A DNA stretch of 64,000 bases from Marasmitruncus massiliensis (GTDB lineage Bacteria; Bacillota; Clostridia; Oscillospirales; Ruminococcaceae). The notes under the pieces are model-generated. The model made no database searches and was not told the origin of the DNA. It worked only from the letters and a program-made list of their open reading frames with translations. Positions within the stretch are counted from its first letter, which is position 1; the number at the start of each line of letters is the position of its first letter. Location of the stretch: NCBI RefSeq assembly GCF_900186535.1, contig NZ_FYDE01000005.1, positions 1,836,895 through 1,900,894 of the forward strand, in the 5' to 3' direction. Position numbers and translations under genes: made by a program. This document shows positions 1-7,987 of the stretch, piece after piece.

Positions 1-1986
1 TTCACCCTCAAAACGCTCTGGCAACTCGCTCTCTGCAAATTTGTTGAGCCCTGACTCAGTATAATCCGCACCATTGTCCTTAACTATTCCGGAGAAAGCG
101 ACCAATACGCCGAGATCTTTATACTTCATCTTTTTTATGTATTTCAGGAACTCAAAATAGTATCTAACAGCATGAAGCCTTGAACCGGTAACCAGCATAG
201 CCTTAGCTTTGCCACCAATTTCATGCTGAGTAACACTGCGAAAATGCTCAATGATGATTTCTGTTTTCTGCGCTAAATTGTGTGGATGCAAACTTAAAAA
301 TTTACCCAAAGCCTTATTTGCCTTGCTTTTACCATAGAGAGGATCGTCCGCGATCTTTTTGCCCACTTGGAAATATGTTTGGTACGTCGTATAGTTTTCC
401 AATACATCAAGGATAAATTTTTCCTCAATCGCCTGCCTCATACTGTACACATGAAAAGCATGCGGTAAGCCATCTGTCCCGCGAGTGCCAAAAATCTCCA
501 GTGTTTTTTGCTTGGGCGTTGCAGTAAAGGCAAAGAAGGATAGATTCTGTTGAATGCCGTGACTTGCCATCTCTCTGGCTACTTCATCTTCACTGTCATC
601 TGTCTGGCTCTCAATGCGAGCTTCTGTTTCTGCAAATTGATGGAGCTTTTCTTCAATCTCATCATCTCCCTTTGTTTCAATTTCCGCTAAAGCTTCCTTG
701 AGCTTTTCACTCGCCTTGCCTGTTTGTGAGGAATGAGCTTCATCTACAATAACGGCGAATTTCTTTTCTGAGGAGTGCTCCACTTTATCCAAAATAAACG
801 GAAAGGTCTGCAAGGTGGTGATGATAATTTTAGCATTGTTATTCAGGGCATCGGTAAGCTGCTTTGATTTAGATATACTGCTTTTTTCATCAATCCGTGC
901 CACAACACCGTCTACATGCTCGAATTGATAAATGGTATCTTGCAACTGCCGATCCAACACTCGCCGGTCAGTAATGACAACAATGCTATTGAATACTACC
1001 TGACTTTCACTATCATGCAGCGTGGATAAATGATGTGCCAACCACGCAATTGAGTTTGATTTGCCCGAACCGGCAGAATGTTGAATCAAATAGTTATGCC
1101 CAGCACCGTTTTCCTTTGCATCAGAAATTAAAAGGCGAACGACTTCAAGCTGATGATAACGAGGGAAAATCAGACTTTCTTTCAACTTCCCTGTTTTTGT
1201 GTCCTCCTCTTTTTTGAGGTGGAGATATCGTTCGATAATGTCCAACAAGCTATCCTTTACAAGAACTTCTTCCCACAAATAAGCAGTACGGAAGCCATTA
1301 GGGTTGACCGGGTTTCCTGCACCACCATTGTTTCCCTTGTTGAACGGCAGAAAAACAGTACCCTTTCCTGCAAGTTTAGTGGTCATATATGCTTCTTCGG
1401 TATCAACCGCAAAATGCACCAATGCACCTCGCTTGAAAGCAAACAAGGTGTCTTTGTTGCTGCGGTCTTCCTCATACTGCTGGATGGCGTTGGAATAGCT
1501 TTGACCAGTAAGTGGATTTTTCAGCTCCAGTGTAACGATAGGCAGGCCGTTCAGCAAGAGGACTGTATCCACAGAATCCTTAGGCTTGGAAACGCTGTGA
1601 TGCACCTGCCGCATAACCGTTAAAATGTTTGCTTGGTAGCGTTCAACGGTAGTCTTGTTCATCTGGTTGGCGGGTTTAAAGTAGCACAAAGTAACTTCTA
1701 CACCCAAGTCTTTTACGCCGTGGCGCAGTACATCAAGGGTACCACGATTTTTCAGCTCGTCCGAAAGGCGCTTAATAAAGTTTTGCTGTACACGGTCTCC
1801 ATGCCGTTTGCAAAGACTTTCCCAAGACTTCGGCTGCGTATTTTGAATGAATCGCAATACAGTTTTTGTGTCCATGCCAAGCAATGCATCAAAGTTGGAG
1901 GGATTTCCTTTTTCATAGCCGCCAAAGGTTGTCAGGCTATATTCAATTTCTGTTTCAAATACTTTTTCTCTGGTATCCAATGCCAT
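1..1986 (-). CDS. hsdR: Type I restriction enzyme R subunit (partial, runs off the left edge)
   Basis: This is the ATP-dependent translocase and nuclease subunit of a type I restriction-modification complex. The first 662 codons are present and the C-terminus lies left of base 1. The N-terminal HSDR_N nuclease domain shows LELKN (an E-x-K nuclease motif, near residue 150). The helicase domain follows with Walker A SAGSGKS (Lys309), VDEAH near residue 415, and FTATP further on. The start at 1986 is chosen because GGAGGG lies 7 bases upstream and the reading frame is open from there. It is downstream of hsdM in the same direction. The usual hsdS between or beside these genes is absent. Confidence in the family is high; whether the system is active cannot be judged. 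Confidence 0.95.
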   Translation of the reverse strand, partial: MALDTREKVFETEIEYSLTTFGGYEKGNPSNFDALLGMDTKTVLRFIQNTQPKSWESLCKRHGDRVQQNFIKRLSDELKNRGTLDVLRHGVKDLGVEVTLCYFKPANQMNKTTVERYQANILTVMRQVHHSVSKPKDSVDTVLLLNGLPIVTLELKNPLTGQSYSNAIQQYEEDRSNKDTLFAFKRGALVHFAVDTEEAYMTTKLAGKGTVFLPFNKGNNGGAGNPVNPNGFRTAYLWEEVLVKDSLLDIIERYLHLKKEEDTKTGKLKESLIFPRYHQLEVVRLLISDAKENGAGHNYLIQHSAGSGKSNSIAWLAHHLSTLHDSESQVVFNSIVVITDRRVLDRQLQDTIYQFEHVDGVVARIDEKSSISKSKQLTDALNNNAKIIITTLQTFPFILDKVEHSSEKKFAVIVDEAHSSQTGKASEKLKEALAEIETKGDDEIEEKLHQFAETEARIESQTDDSEDEVAREMASHGIQQNLSFFAFTATPKQKTLEIFGTRGTDGLPHAFHVYSMRQAIEEKFILDVLENYTTYQTYFQVGKKIADDPLYGKSKANKALGKFLSLHPHNLAQKTEIIIEHFRSVTQHEIGGKAKAMLVTGSRLHAVRYYFEFLKYIKKMKYKDLGVLVAFSGIVKDNGADYTESGLNKFAESELPERFEGE

Positions 1987-2117
1987 TAGCTATCCCTCCG
2001 CTTCGTTTTGCTGCCGTATCCGCATGGGGTCATATAGTTTTTCCTCATCCACTCCAACGCTTTCAACCAGCGGGATCTGTCAATCCGTTTCTTTTCTTCG
2101 CTCCAATGGGTCAGCAC
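1986..2117 (-). CDS. Possible 43-residue basic ORF bridging hsdM and hsdR (or gene remnant)
   Basis: A short frame begins with GTG overlapping the hsdM stop and ends with TAA sharing an A with the hsdR start (TAATG). Both junctions are those expected of translational coupling. The product would be basic (about 13 Lys/Arg, one Cys). No family was recognised and no ribosome site is convincing (ACGGAG is only a few bases from GTG). The alternative is that this 120-base stretch is what remains after loss of the 3' end of hsdM and of hsdS. The sequence alone does not decide between a real small gene and a scar. Confidence 0.3.
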   Translation of the reverse strand: MLTHWSEEKKRIDRSRWLKALEWMRKNYMTPCGYGSKTKRRDS

Positions 2118-3922
2118 TCCGTTTTCAAAGGGACGGTTTCATAATCACGCAGAGATGTATTTGCAACCTGATTTCCCTTAGCGTCCAAATAAATGGTACC
2201 GTTTTCATCCTCTGCACTAAGCACATTGTAAAGCAGTGTTCTCTGCTGCATAGCAGTGAGCTTGTGCTTTTTTACCACTGGCGCAATTAATGCTTTAAAT
2301 TGCTTTTCATCGCTGTAAACTTCATTGCCCAAGGCGACCAAATCATTTTTAAGGTCAATCAAATCCTGTGGCATTGGCTGACCGTCTAAATCATTTTGTG
2401 ACCAGCTCCATGTACAGTTTTTCTTTTTCTGAAAGACAATAGGCAAACTGTAAACACGGTCTTCGCAACAGGAAAAGTTGTATCGGACAGGGCGTTCGAC
2501 CGTAACTTTCCAGTATCCAAAATCCTCGTTGTCAAAAATCTTGCTGTACTCATTGGGTAAAAAGTCTTTATGAATACCAACAATCTCATTGATCTGTGTA
2601 TCGGTAATTTGATTTCGTTTGCTGCCTAAGGATTTACGCATCTTTTCTGAAAAATCTGCAGCGTTAATCAGCTGTATCTTTCCTTGACGCAGTTTGCTTT
2701 TTCGATTGGTGACAATCCAAATATAAGTGGAGATGCCGGTGTTATAAAACATCTGGTCAGGCAGAGCGACGATGGTCTCCAGCCAGTCGTTTTCAATAAT
2801 CCAACGGCGAATTTCACTTTCACCGCTACCGGCATCACCGGTAAATAGTGGAGAACCATTAAAAACAATGGCAATACGGCTGCCACCCTCATCAACAGGT
2901 TTCATTTTACTAATCATGTGTTGGAGAAATAGGAACGAACCGTCAGAAATACGAGGTAGGCCTGCGCCAAAGCGCCCGGCAAAACCGAGCTTTTCGTTTT
3001 CTTCTTTGATTGCCTTGTCATACTTCTTCCATTCCACGCCGAAGGGTGGGTTGCAGAGCATGTACGAAAAAGTTTTTCCGGCAGTACCATCCTCAGTAAA
3101 ACTGTTGCCACGATAAATGCGGTCATACTGTTGCCCCTTAATCAGCATGTCCGATTTGCAAACAGCATAGGTCATCGGGTTAAGCTCTTGCCCATAGCAA
3201 TCTACATAAATTGTTTGATTAAGCGACTTCAAATAATCAGAACCAATCGCCAGCATGCCACCCGTACCGGCCGCAGGGTCGTACAGGGAGGTCATTTTAC
3301 CATCTTCGGAAAGCTCGGCACCGTCCTCGTTAAAAATAAGCGATACCATTAACCGAATAACTTCACGAGGGGTAAAGTGTTCACCGGCTGTCTCGTTGGA
3401 AATTTCCGAAAAACGGCGAATCAATTCTTCAAAGATATAACCCATCAAGTCATTGGGTACCTTTTCCGGACTCAGATCAATTTCATCGGCATACTTGGAA
3501 ATAATCATATATAGAAGCCCGGCTTTATCAAGCCGTTCAATCTGGGCATAAATATTAAATGCCTCCATAATTTCTTGCACATTGTCAGAAAAAGAGGTTA
3601 TATAGTCACGCAGATTTTCTGCAATATTGGGTGCATCGTCTTTTAGCTTTCTGAAAGTAAAGTTGCTTTTGTTGTAAAACTTCATGCCGGTGGCTTGTTC
3701 AAACAATTTTTCTTTGACCTTGTCACCAAAGTTGGAGGTCTTGTCAATTTCTAAAACCTTGTCCTTCGTTGCCAACAAAACGCTATCCAAACGGCAAAGC
3801 ACGGTAAAGGGTAAAACAACATCACCATATTCACTCTGCTTATAGTCACCACGGAGCAAATCGGCAATTTTCCAAATAAAGTTTGTATACTCATTAATAT
3901 TCAGGCTGTTCTGTTGGCTCAT
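2111..3922 (-). CDS. hsdM: Type I restriction-modification DNA methyltransferase M subunit, C-terminus probably truncated
   Basis: This is an N6-adenine methyltransferase that with HsdS forms the modification enzyme and with HsdR the restriction complex. Residues about 10-140 form the HsdM_N helical domain. The SAM site DPAAGTGG is at 215-222 and the catalytic NPPF at 291-294. GGAGG lies 9 bases before the ATG, and the start overlaps the end of the upstream regulator gene by 29 bases, so the two are cotranscribed. The protein ends abruptly after LRDYETVPLKTEC. In related HsdM proteins a VPL motif like this is, from memory, followed by a further segment of several dozen residues before the stop, and hsdS usually follows. 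Both appear lost here, so the enzyme may lack specificity unless an HsdS is supplied from elsewhere. Confidence 0.92.
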   Translation of the reverse strand: MSQQNSLNINEYTNFIWKIADLLRGDYKQSEYGDVVLPFTVLCRLDSVLLATKDKVLEIDKTSNFGDKVKEKLFEQATGMKFYNKSNFTFRKLKDDAPNIAENLRDYITSFSDNVQEIMEAFNIYAQIERLDKAGLLYMIISKYADEIDLSPEKVPNDLMGYIFEELIRRFSEISNETAGEHFTPREVIRLMVSLIFNEDGAELSEDGKMTSLYDPAAGTGGMLAIGSDYLKSLNQTIYVDCYGQELNPMTYAVCKSDMLIKGQQYDRIYRGNSFTEDGTAGKTFSYMLCNPPFGVEWKKYDKAIKEENEKLGFAGRFGAGLPRISDGSFLFLQHMISKMKPVDEGGSRIAIVFNGSPLFTGDAGSGESEIRRWIIENDWLETIVALPDQMFYNTGISTYIWIVTNRKSKLRQGKIQLINAADFSEKMRKSLGSKRNQITDTQINEIVGIHKDFLPNEYSKIFDNEDFGYWKVTVERPVRYNFSCCEDRVYSLPIVFQKKKNCTWSWSQNDLDGQPMPQDLIDLKNDLVALGNEVYSDEKQFKALIAPVVKKHKLTAMQQRTLLYNVLSAEDENGTIYLDAKGNQVANTSLRDYETVPLKTEC

Positions 3923-4322
3923 CTTTTTTATCCTCCAATGCGGTTATTATTTTCTTGATTTCTTTAAATGTGTCAGGGGGGATATCTTTTCCTTCTGCTA
4001 ATCGGAGGACGTCCCACCACGCTTTTCCGTCTTCTGCAATTAGATATCTATCAATATCAGGGGGTGCAACCTTTGCAATATCCGAGTATTTGTCCAAAAG
4101 ACCATGCTTGTCTTTTTCAGATAAAAGCAAGTTTTCGGATAGCCGCAGCACAACCGCTTCTGTAGGAAAACCATCACCTTTTTCAATGTCATTAAGTGTT
4201 GAAAAGTTCATATCGCACTCAGCGGCGACTTTGCGAAGTGGATTCATATCACGGGGCATCTTTTGCCGAAATTTATTTACCAATGCACCAAACTTCACTT
4301 TGTCTTTTCGGGCTATCTTCAA
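3894..4322 (-). CDS. XRE-family helix-turn-helix regulator of the restriction operon
   Basis: This 142-residue protein has a helix-turn-helix around residues 25-60 (LRKVAAECDMNFSTLNDIEK), followed by an acidic C-terminal region without a recognised domain. The start is a TTG: it sits 7 bases after a strong AAAGGAGG, and there is no ATG near. The gene is first in the minus-strand hsd operon, overlapping hsdM by 29 bases. An imperfect palindrome between its promoter and its ribosome site is a plausible autoregulatory operator. By analogy with controller proteins of restriction systems it probably times hsd expression, which is inference. Confidence 0.8.
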   Translation of the reverse strand: MKIARKDKVKFGALVNKFRQKMPRDMNPLRKVAAECDMNFSTLNDIEKGDGFPTEAVVLRLSENLLLSEKDKHGLLDKYSDIAKVAPPDIDRYLIAEDGKAWWDVLRLAEGKDIPPDTFKEIKKIITALEDKKDEPTEQPEY

Positions 4323-4347
4323 GGAAACACCTCCTTTCTAATATGTA

Positions 4348-4365
4348 TGTTGTAAACTTATAACA
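4348..4365. promoter_or_regulatory. Imperfect palindrome, candidate operator of the XRE regulator
   Basis: TGTTGTAA-AC-TTATAACA has 8-base arms with one mismatch. It lies just downstream of the -10 box of the minus-strand hsd promoter and upstream of the regulator's ribosome site, a position where bound protein would block transcription. Assignment to this regulator is inference. Confidence 0.4.
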
Positions 4366-4370
4366 CACAT

Positions 4371-4400
4371 ATTATAGCAAGTAATTGTGCATACTGTCAA
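4371..4400 (-). promoter_or_regulatory. Near-consensus sigma-A promoter of the regulator-hsdM-hsdR operon
   Basis: On the minus strand TTGACA (4400-4395) and TATAAT (4376-4371) are separated by 18 bases, both perfect hexamers, about 50 bases upstream of the TTG start of the regulator. Confidence 0.85.
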
Positions 4401-4478
4401 TCTTCTGGGGTTATATATTTTCTTGTAGCTATGATTTTCTAATTGTGGTATCTTGTGTTGCTAAAGGAGGGCGGGAAT

Positions 4479-4802
4479 ATGCCAAAACGATTAGACGACC
4501 TGTACCATAGCTTTTTTAAGCAACAGGATTTTAATGAGCTTAGATTATCCGTGGAGGAAAACCACAAAATTTTGATTGACCGTCTGTCAAAGGAAGATAG
4601 AAAAACAGTGCTGCGAATCATTGATGCCTTGGGAATGATTTGTAACTATCAAAGCAAGGCGAGCTTCTTCCAAGGCTTCGGGCTTGGAATGGATCTTACA
4701 ACGGAACTGAAAAATTATGACCACAGTCTTGAGGAGGTTCTCAATGACTGTGGTCAATTTTTTATGCCGAAGGGAGAAGCCGATGATGAAAAAGAAAGCT
4801 AA
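4479..4802 (+). CDS. Small conserved mobile-element protein, DUF6809-like
   Basis: This 107-residue soluble protein is mostly helical and charged, with the segment KEDRKTVLRIIDA followed by ICNYQSKASFFQGFGLG. It resembles small Clostridial proteins of unknown function found in mobile elements, possibly DUF6809; that name is from memory and uncertain. The ATG at 4479 is preferred over an earlier in-frame ATG at 4443 because GGAGGG stands 8 bases before it. It is divergent from the hsd operon and its last 20 bases overlap the next gene, so the two are translated together. No function is proposed. Confidence 0.7.
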   Translation: MPKRLDDLYHSFFKQQDFNELRLSVEENHKILIDRLSKEDRKTVLRIIDALGMICNYQSKASFFQGFGLGMDLTTELKNYDHSLEEVLNDCGQFFMPKGEADDEKES

Positions 4803-5301
4803 AACTATTACAGCAGTATCAGCATTAGCAATTATTTCTCTGTTGATTGTTCCCTTGCATAATCAATCTCCTCAAGAGCCGCCAGTCTCCGACACAGGCC
4901 CCGATTCTGCATCCTTATGCCTCGATAGGGACAAGACCCCACCAGCAGAGAACAAAGCCCTTGTGAGCGAGGAAACTGCCGAAATCAGCACCAGAAACCC
5001 ACCGCAGGACAACACTCCCTCAGAAACCGATTTTGAACCGTCACGCCCGGCTGAAAGCACTGAGATTTTGACCGAGAGCAGCGCTCCGAGGGATAGCCCT
5101 ACCTCCTCCCCAGTAACATCAAAAAACACAGTGACGGCAACGGCTCAAGAGCCAAGGATGGGTGACACTCGTACAGTGGACGGTCAAAAGCAGGTCTACT
5201 TCCTCGGCTTTGGTTGGATTGATGATAACGATGAGCCCAATGTTGCAATTTTCATGGACGGTGATGGTGACATCAATAAAATGGTGGGGTGTATGGATTA
5301 G
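4783..5301 (+). CDS. Membrane-anchored or secreted protein with Pro/Ser/Thr/Glu-rich linker, DUF6550-like
   Basis: This product of about 172 residues begins with Lys-rich MMKKKAK and one hydrophobic segment (about residues 8-25), a signal peptide or N-terminal anchor. A long acidic Pro/Ser/Thr/Glu-rich linker follows to about residue 125. The compact C-terminal domain contains the short motifs YFLGFGWIDD and FMDGDGDINKMVG. The C-terminal part recalls DUF6550 proteins of Clostridial mobile elements, a recollection not a search result. The start ATGATG (4783/4786) has GGGAG upstream and overlaps the preceding gene. A surface-exposed role is inferred from layout only. Confidence 0.65.
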   Translation: MMKKKAKTITAVSALAIISLLIVPLHNQSPQEPPVSDTGPDSASLCLDRDKTPPAENKALVSEETAEISTRNPPQDNTPSETDFEPSRPAESTEILTESSAPRDSPTSSPVTSKNTVTATAQEPRMGDTRTVDGQKQVYFLGFGWIDDNDEPNVAIFMDGDGDINKMVGCMD

Positions 5302-5335
5302 AACCGAAAGCAAGTGTCCTATTCTACCCCACAAC

Positions 5336-5370
5336 AAAGGCTGTTCCAACGGGAGCAGCCCTTGTTATTT
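5336..5370 (+). terminator. Hairpin terminator after the two small genes
   Basis: AAGGCTGTTCC pairs imperfectly with GGGAGCAGCCCTT around a short loop and is followed by GTTATTTT. It lies between the end of the + strand pair (5301) and the convergent gene ending at 5402. Confidence 0.6.
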
Positions 5371-5401
5371 TGCATAGAGAATTGCGAAACACGCACCCTG
5401 T

Positions 5402-6490
5402 TTAATCTACCTTAATTTTTTCCAGCATTTCTTCACCCGTAATTTTCCCATCAAGATAATCGCTCCGAGCCTGCCGCGCCAGCTTTGCCCATCGGGCATA
5501 CTCCTCCGAGGACATGTCCTTGCCGCTAAACTCTTCCGGCAATTTACCGTCCGCACGGTAACGACGAGAGTACACCTTGTTGTACTCGGTCAGGAAAGCC
5601 AGCAAATAATCGTTTCCCTGCATACCCTGATCATAAAACAGCTTTGCTCCAACCTGTTTGCAGGTGCGATTGCCGTTATAAGGCCGGTCGCAAAAATCTC
5701 TCTTACGCTTATCGGTCAACACAAAATAGCGGCTGCACAGTTTGCAACGCTTAACGAACCGTGCGTTTTTCAGCATCTCGGTAAACTCAAAATAGAGCAT
5801 CTCATCCAAATATTCAAACAAATAGTATGGCATCAGACTGACACCCTCGCCATCTTGGTGCATGATTTCCAAAAGCTCATCTGTCTCCCGTAGATTCCAA
5901 TCATGGATATCCTTAAGCGTATCCATATCCACCTTGCCATTTTTCTTCGGCAGCAACTCATATTTTATTTTCACAGCAGCCTCGGCAAAGCCGGGGTACT
6001 CCGATACAAACTCACAAAGCCGCTGGGACATTTCCTTGTCCGAGTGGCTTTCTCTATCTAAACAGGTGGTAACCGCTTTCGTACATACCTCCTGCAGCTC
6101 TAAAATGTGTTCCAATTCCTCTATACAGGTTGTAAGCGGTCTGAGCAAGGCAGCCTCAAAATCGTCTTTGGCATAGATGGGTTCTTTCAAAATGTTGTTC
6201 AGCAAGCCCACCAAGAAGAAATAGACATAGCGGTGCTTGCCCGCAATGGTTTGCGCAACATCAAATACTTTATTTCTGATTATCTCGTAATTTTCCATAG
6301 TGAGCGGAATGGCTTTCATTTCGGTGAGCAGTGTTGTGTATTTTTCGAAATCCATTTCCACAAATTCAATCAGTCCATTCCCAATAAACTTTTGTGCGTA
6401 CTGAGTCACCTTGTCCGGATAAGCGTAAGCCATAGAATAAATCAGCTTATCATTTCCCTCAAAAACTTTGATCAGCGGGTACTGTTCCAT
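5402..6490 (-). CDS. DUF6076-type protein with C-terminal zinc-ribbon motif
   Basis: This 362-residue protein of unknown function is commonly seen in Clostridial mobile elements (DUF6076 from memory). It is largely helical and charged. Near residue 250 a CKLCSRYF ... DFC ... RTC pattern gives four cysteines spaced like a treble-clef zinc finger, so nucleic acid binding is plausible. The start at 6490 (MEQYPLIKVF) is preferred to the longer frame beginning at 6607 because GAGGAG precedes it by 5 bases and the upstream extension looks non-coding. It diverges from the RepA-like gene at 6658; the 167-base gap must hold both promoters, none of which is close to consensus. Confidence 0.7.
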   Translation of the reverse strand: MEQYPLIKVFEGNDKLIYSMAYAYPDKVTQYAQKFIGNGLIEFVEMDFEKYTTLLTEMKAIPLTMENYEIIRNKVFDVAQTIAGKHRYVYFFLVGLLNNILKEPIYAKDDFEAALLRPLTTCIEELEHILELQEVCTKAVTTCLDRESHSDKEMSQRLCEFVSEYPGFAEAAVKIKYELLPKKNGKVDMDTLKDIHDWNLRETDELLEIMHQDGEGVSLMPYYLFEYLDEMLYFEFTEMLKNARFVKRCKLCSRYFVLTDKRKRDFCDRPYNGNRTCKQVGAKLFYDQGMQGNDYLLAFLTEYNKVYSRRYRADGKLPEEFSGKDMSSEEYARWAKLARQARSDYLDGKITGEEMLEKIKVD

Positions 6491-6657
6491 AGGCACTCCT
6501 CTCGCAAATAATCGATTTTCTGTAAAACGGCATTTCTGCGATTCGCTGTGTATTTCTGTTTCTGGATATAGGACAATGGTATCACAAGGAATAGAAGTTT
6601 TCAACATTCGATTTATTGCACATTTTAAAGCAAATCAAATTAAGAGGAGGAATTAAA

Positions 6658-7758
6658 ATGTCAAAGAAATTAGAAACCATGGATGCGGAAACCTTGATGA
6701 CCACACCCATGGCACCGCTGAAATTCATTGTCAGCGGTCTGCTACCCGAAGGACTGCATGTGCTGGCTGGCTCACCGAAAATCGGCAAGAGCTGGCTGGC
6801 ACTGTGGATCTGCTTACAGGCGGCAAAGGGTGAAAAGGTATGGGAATTCGAAACGCTAAAAAGCGAAGTCCTGTATCTCTGTTTAGAGGATAGTTTCGCC
6901 CGTATCCAAAGCAGGCTGTTTGAAATTACCGATGAAGCACCGGCGACACTTCACTTTGCCATTATGAGCGACACTATTGGAAACGGTCTGGAAGTCCAGA
7001 TTGAAAATTTCATCAGAGAACATCCCGGCACGGGACTGATTGTCATTGACACCCTGCAAAAGGTTCGTAAAACGGTTTCTTCAAACGTGAACCCCTACGC
7101 CTCCGATTATGATGACATTAACGCATTAAAGCAAATTGCGGACCGTCACCATCTTGCCATCCTGCTCGTACATCATCTTCGAAAAACAGGCGATGCCGAT
7201 CCGCTCAATATGATTTCGGGAACCAGCGGTATTGCTGGTGGTGCTGATACAAACTTTGTACTGCAAAAAGACAAGCGAACGGAAAATACCGCAACGCTCA
7301 TCTGCACCGGCAGAGATATCGAGGGACGGGAATTGTTCTTGGAGTTCAACAAAAACAAATTTTTATGGGAGCTGCTGGAACCGATTGAAATCGAGCAGCT
7401 GATTATACCCGATGAAATTTTTCTTCTCTGTGATTTTATAAAATCGGCAGGCAGCTTCACCGGGACGGCAACCGAGTTGATAGAAAACTTGAATCTGGAT
7501 TGCAGCCCCGCAATTCTGAAGAAGAGAATCATTAAGCATATGGAGCATCTGGGTAGAAACGGTATTCATTATTCGGAGAATAGGACTTTTGAGCGACGGG
7601 AATTTACTCTCTGTTATGACGGTAATGACGATATGACGGCAGAATCAAGCCCCCAGAACTTGCCGTCTTTGCCGTCAGCACTGTCACAGCACAGTAATCT
7701 CGCTGCCGTCACCCCCTGTTTGCCCCTGTGTGGCGAGATTGACGGTGGAGTGGCGTAA
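6658..7758 (+). CDS. RepA-like AAA ATPase / hexameric helicase family protein
   Basis: This 366-residue RecA-fold ATPase of the RepA/AAA_25 group acts in replication or mobilisation of plasmids and integrative elements. Walker A GSPKIGKSW (Lys44) follows a beta-strand, LEDSF near residue 80 may be the 1a motif, and Walker B is LIVIDTLQK near 127. LLVHHLRKTG and SGTSGIAGGAD follow, typical of the family. A C-terminal winged-helix-like part and a low-complexity Ser/Pro tail complete it. ATG at 6658 is chosen because GAGGAGG lies 8 bases upstream. It opens the mobilisation module; the stop codon lies inside a small hairpin (7744-7765). Confidence 0.85.
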   Translation: MSKKLETMDAETLMTTPMAPLKFIVSGLLPEGLHVLAGSPKIGKSWLALWICLQAAKGEKVWEFETLKSEVLYLCLEDSFARIQSRLFEITDEAPATLHFAIMSDTIGNGLEVQIENFIREHPGTGLIVIDTLQKVRKTVSSNVNPYASDYDDINALKQIADRHHLAILLVHHLRKTGDADPLNMISGTSGIAGGADTNFVLQKDKRTENTATLICTGRDIEGRELFLEFNKNKFLWELLEPIEIEQLIIPDEIFLLCDFIKSAGSFTGTATELIENLNLDCSPAILKKRIIKHMEHLGRNGIHYSENRTFERREFTLCYDGNDDMTAESSPQNLPSLPSALSQHSNLAAVTPCLPLCGEIDGGVA

Positions 7759-7765
7759 CTCCACC
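7744..7765 (+). terminator. Hairpin spanning the stop codon of the RepA-like gene
   Basis: GGTGGAGT and ACTCCACC form a perfect 8-bp stem with a 6-base loop containing the TAA stop. There is no T-run after it, so it is a weak terminator or an mRNA-stabilising structure. Confidence 0.4.
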
Positions 7766-7860
7766 TAACCCAAATGAAACCACAAATTGAGCCACTGTTG
7801 CAGACGACTTCGGATTCACCCTTATTTCAGATAAAACGTGGGCGCTTCAGCTACGATTTC

Positions 7861-7961
7861 TCACCCGTTGGGTGAGGCGAGCAGAGCGTCGGGCTATACG
7901 CCCGCCACAGCTCGCTCGGGGCAGAAGCCCCGGGCCCCACTTTATAGAGCGCCGTTGGCGC
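7861..7961. other. Candidate origin of transfer (oriT): GC-rich cluster of four perfect hairpins
   Basis: In 101 bases immediately upstream of mobC and the relaxase there are four perfect inverted repeats: TCACCC-gtt-GGGTGA (7861-7875), CGGGC-tatac-GCCCG (7890-7904), CGGGGC-agaa-GCCCCG (7917-7932) and GCGCC-gtt-GGCGC (7949-7961). The second is nested inside a longer GCGAGC...GCTCGC pair (7877-7882 and 7910-7915). The stretch is strikingly GC-rich compared with its surroundings and encodes no plausible protein. Position next to mobC/relaxase and hairpin content are what oriT regions show; the nick site is not identified. Confidence 0.55.
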
Positions 7962-7987
7962 AATCAAAATCGAAAGGAGAACCGCCA

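Noticed and set aside
7861-7961. CRISPR array or tandem repeats
   Set aside because: The hairpins differ in sequence and spacing; no direct repeat unit recurs. No CRISPR-like array was seen anywhere in the window.
7838-7987. N-terminal extension of MobC (MGASATISHPLG onward)
   Set aside because: It would translate through the four GC-rich hairpins; the ATG at 7988 has a good ribosome site and a typical MobC N-terminus.
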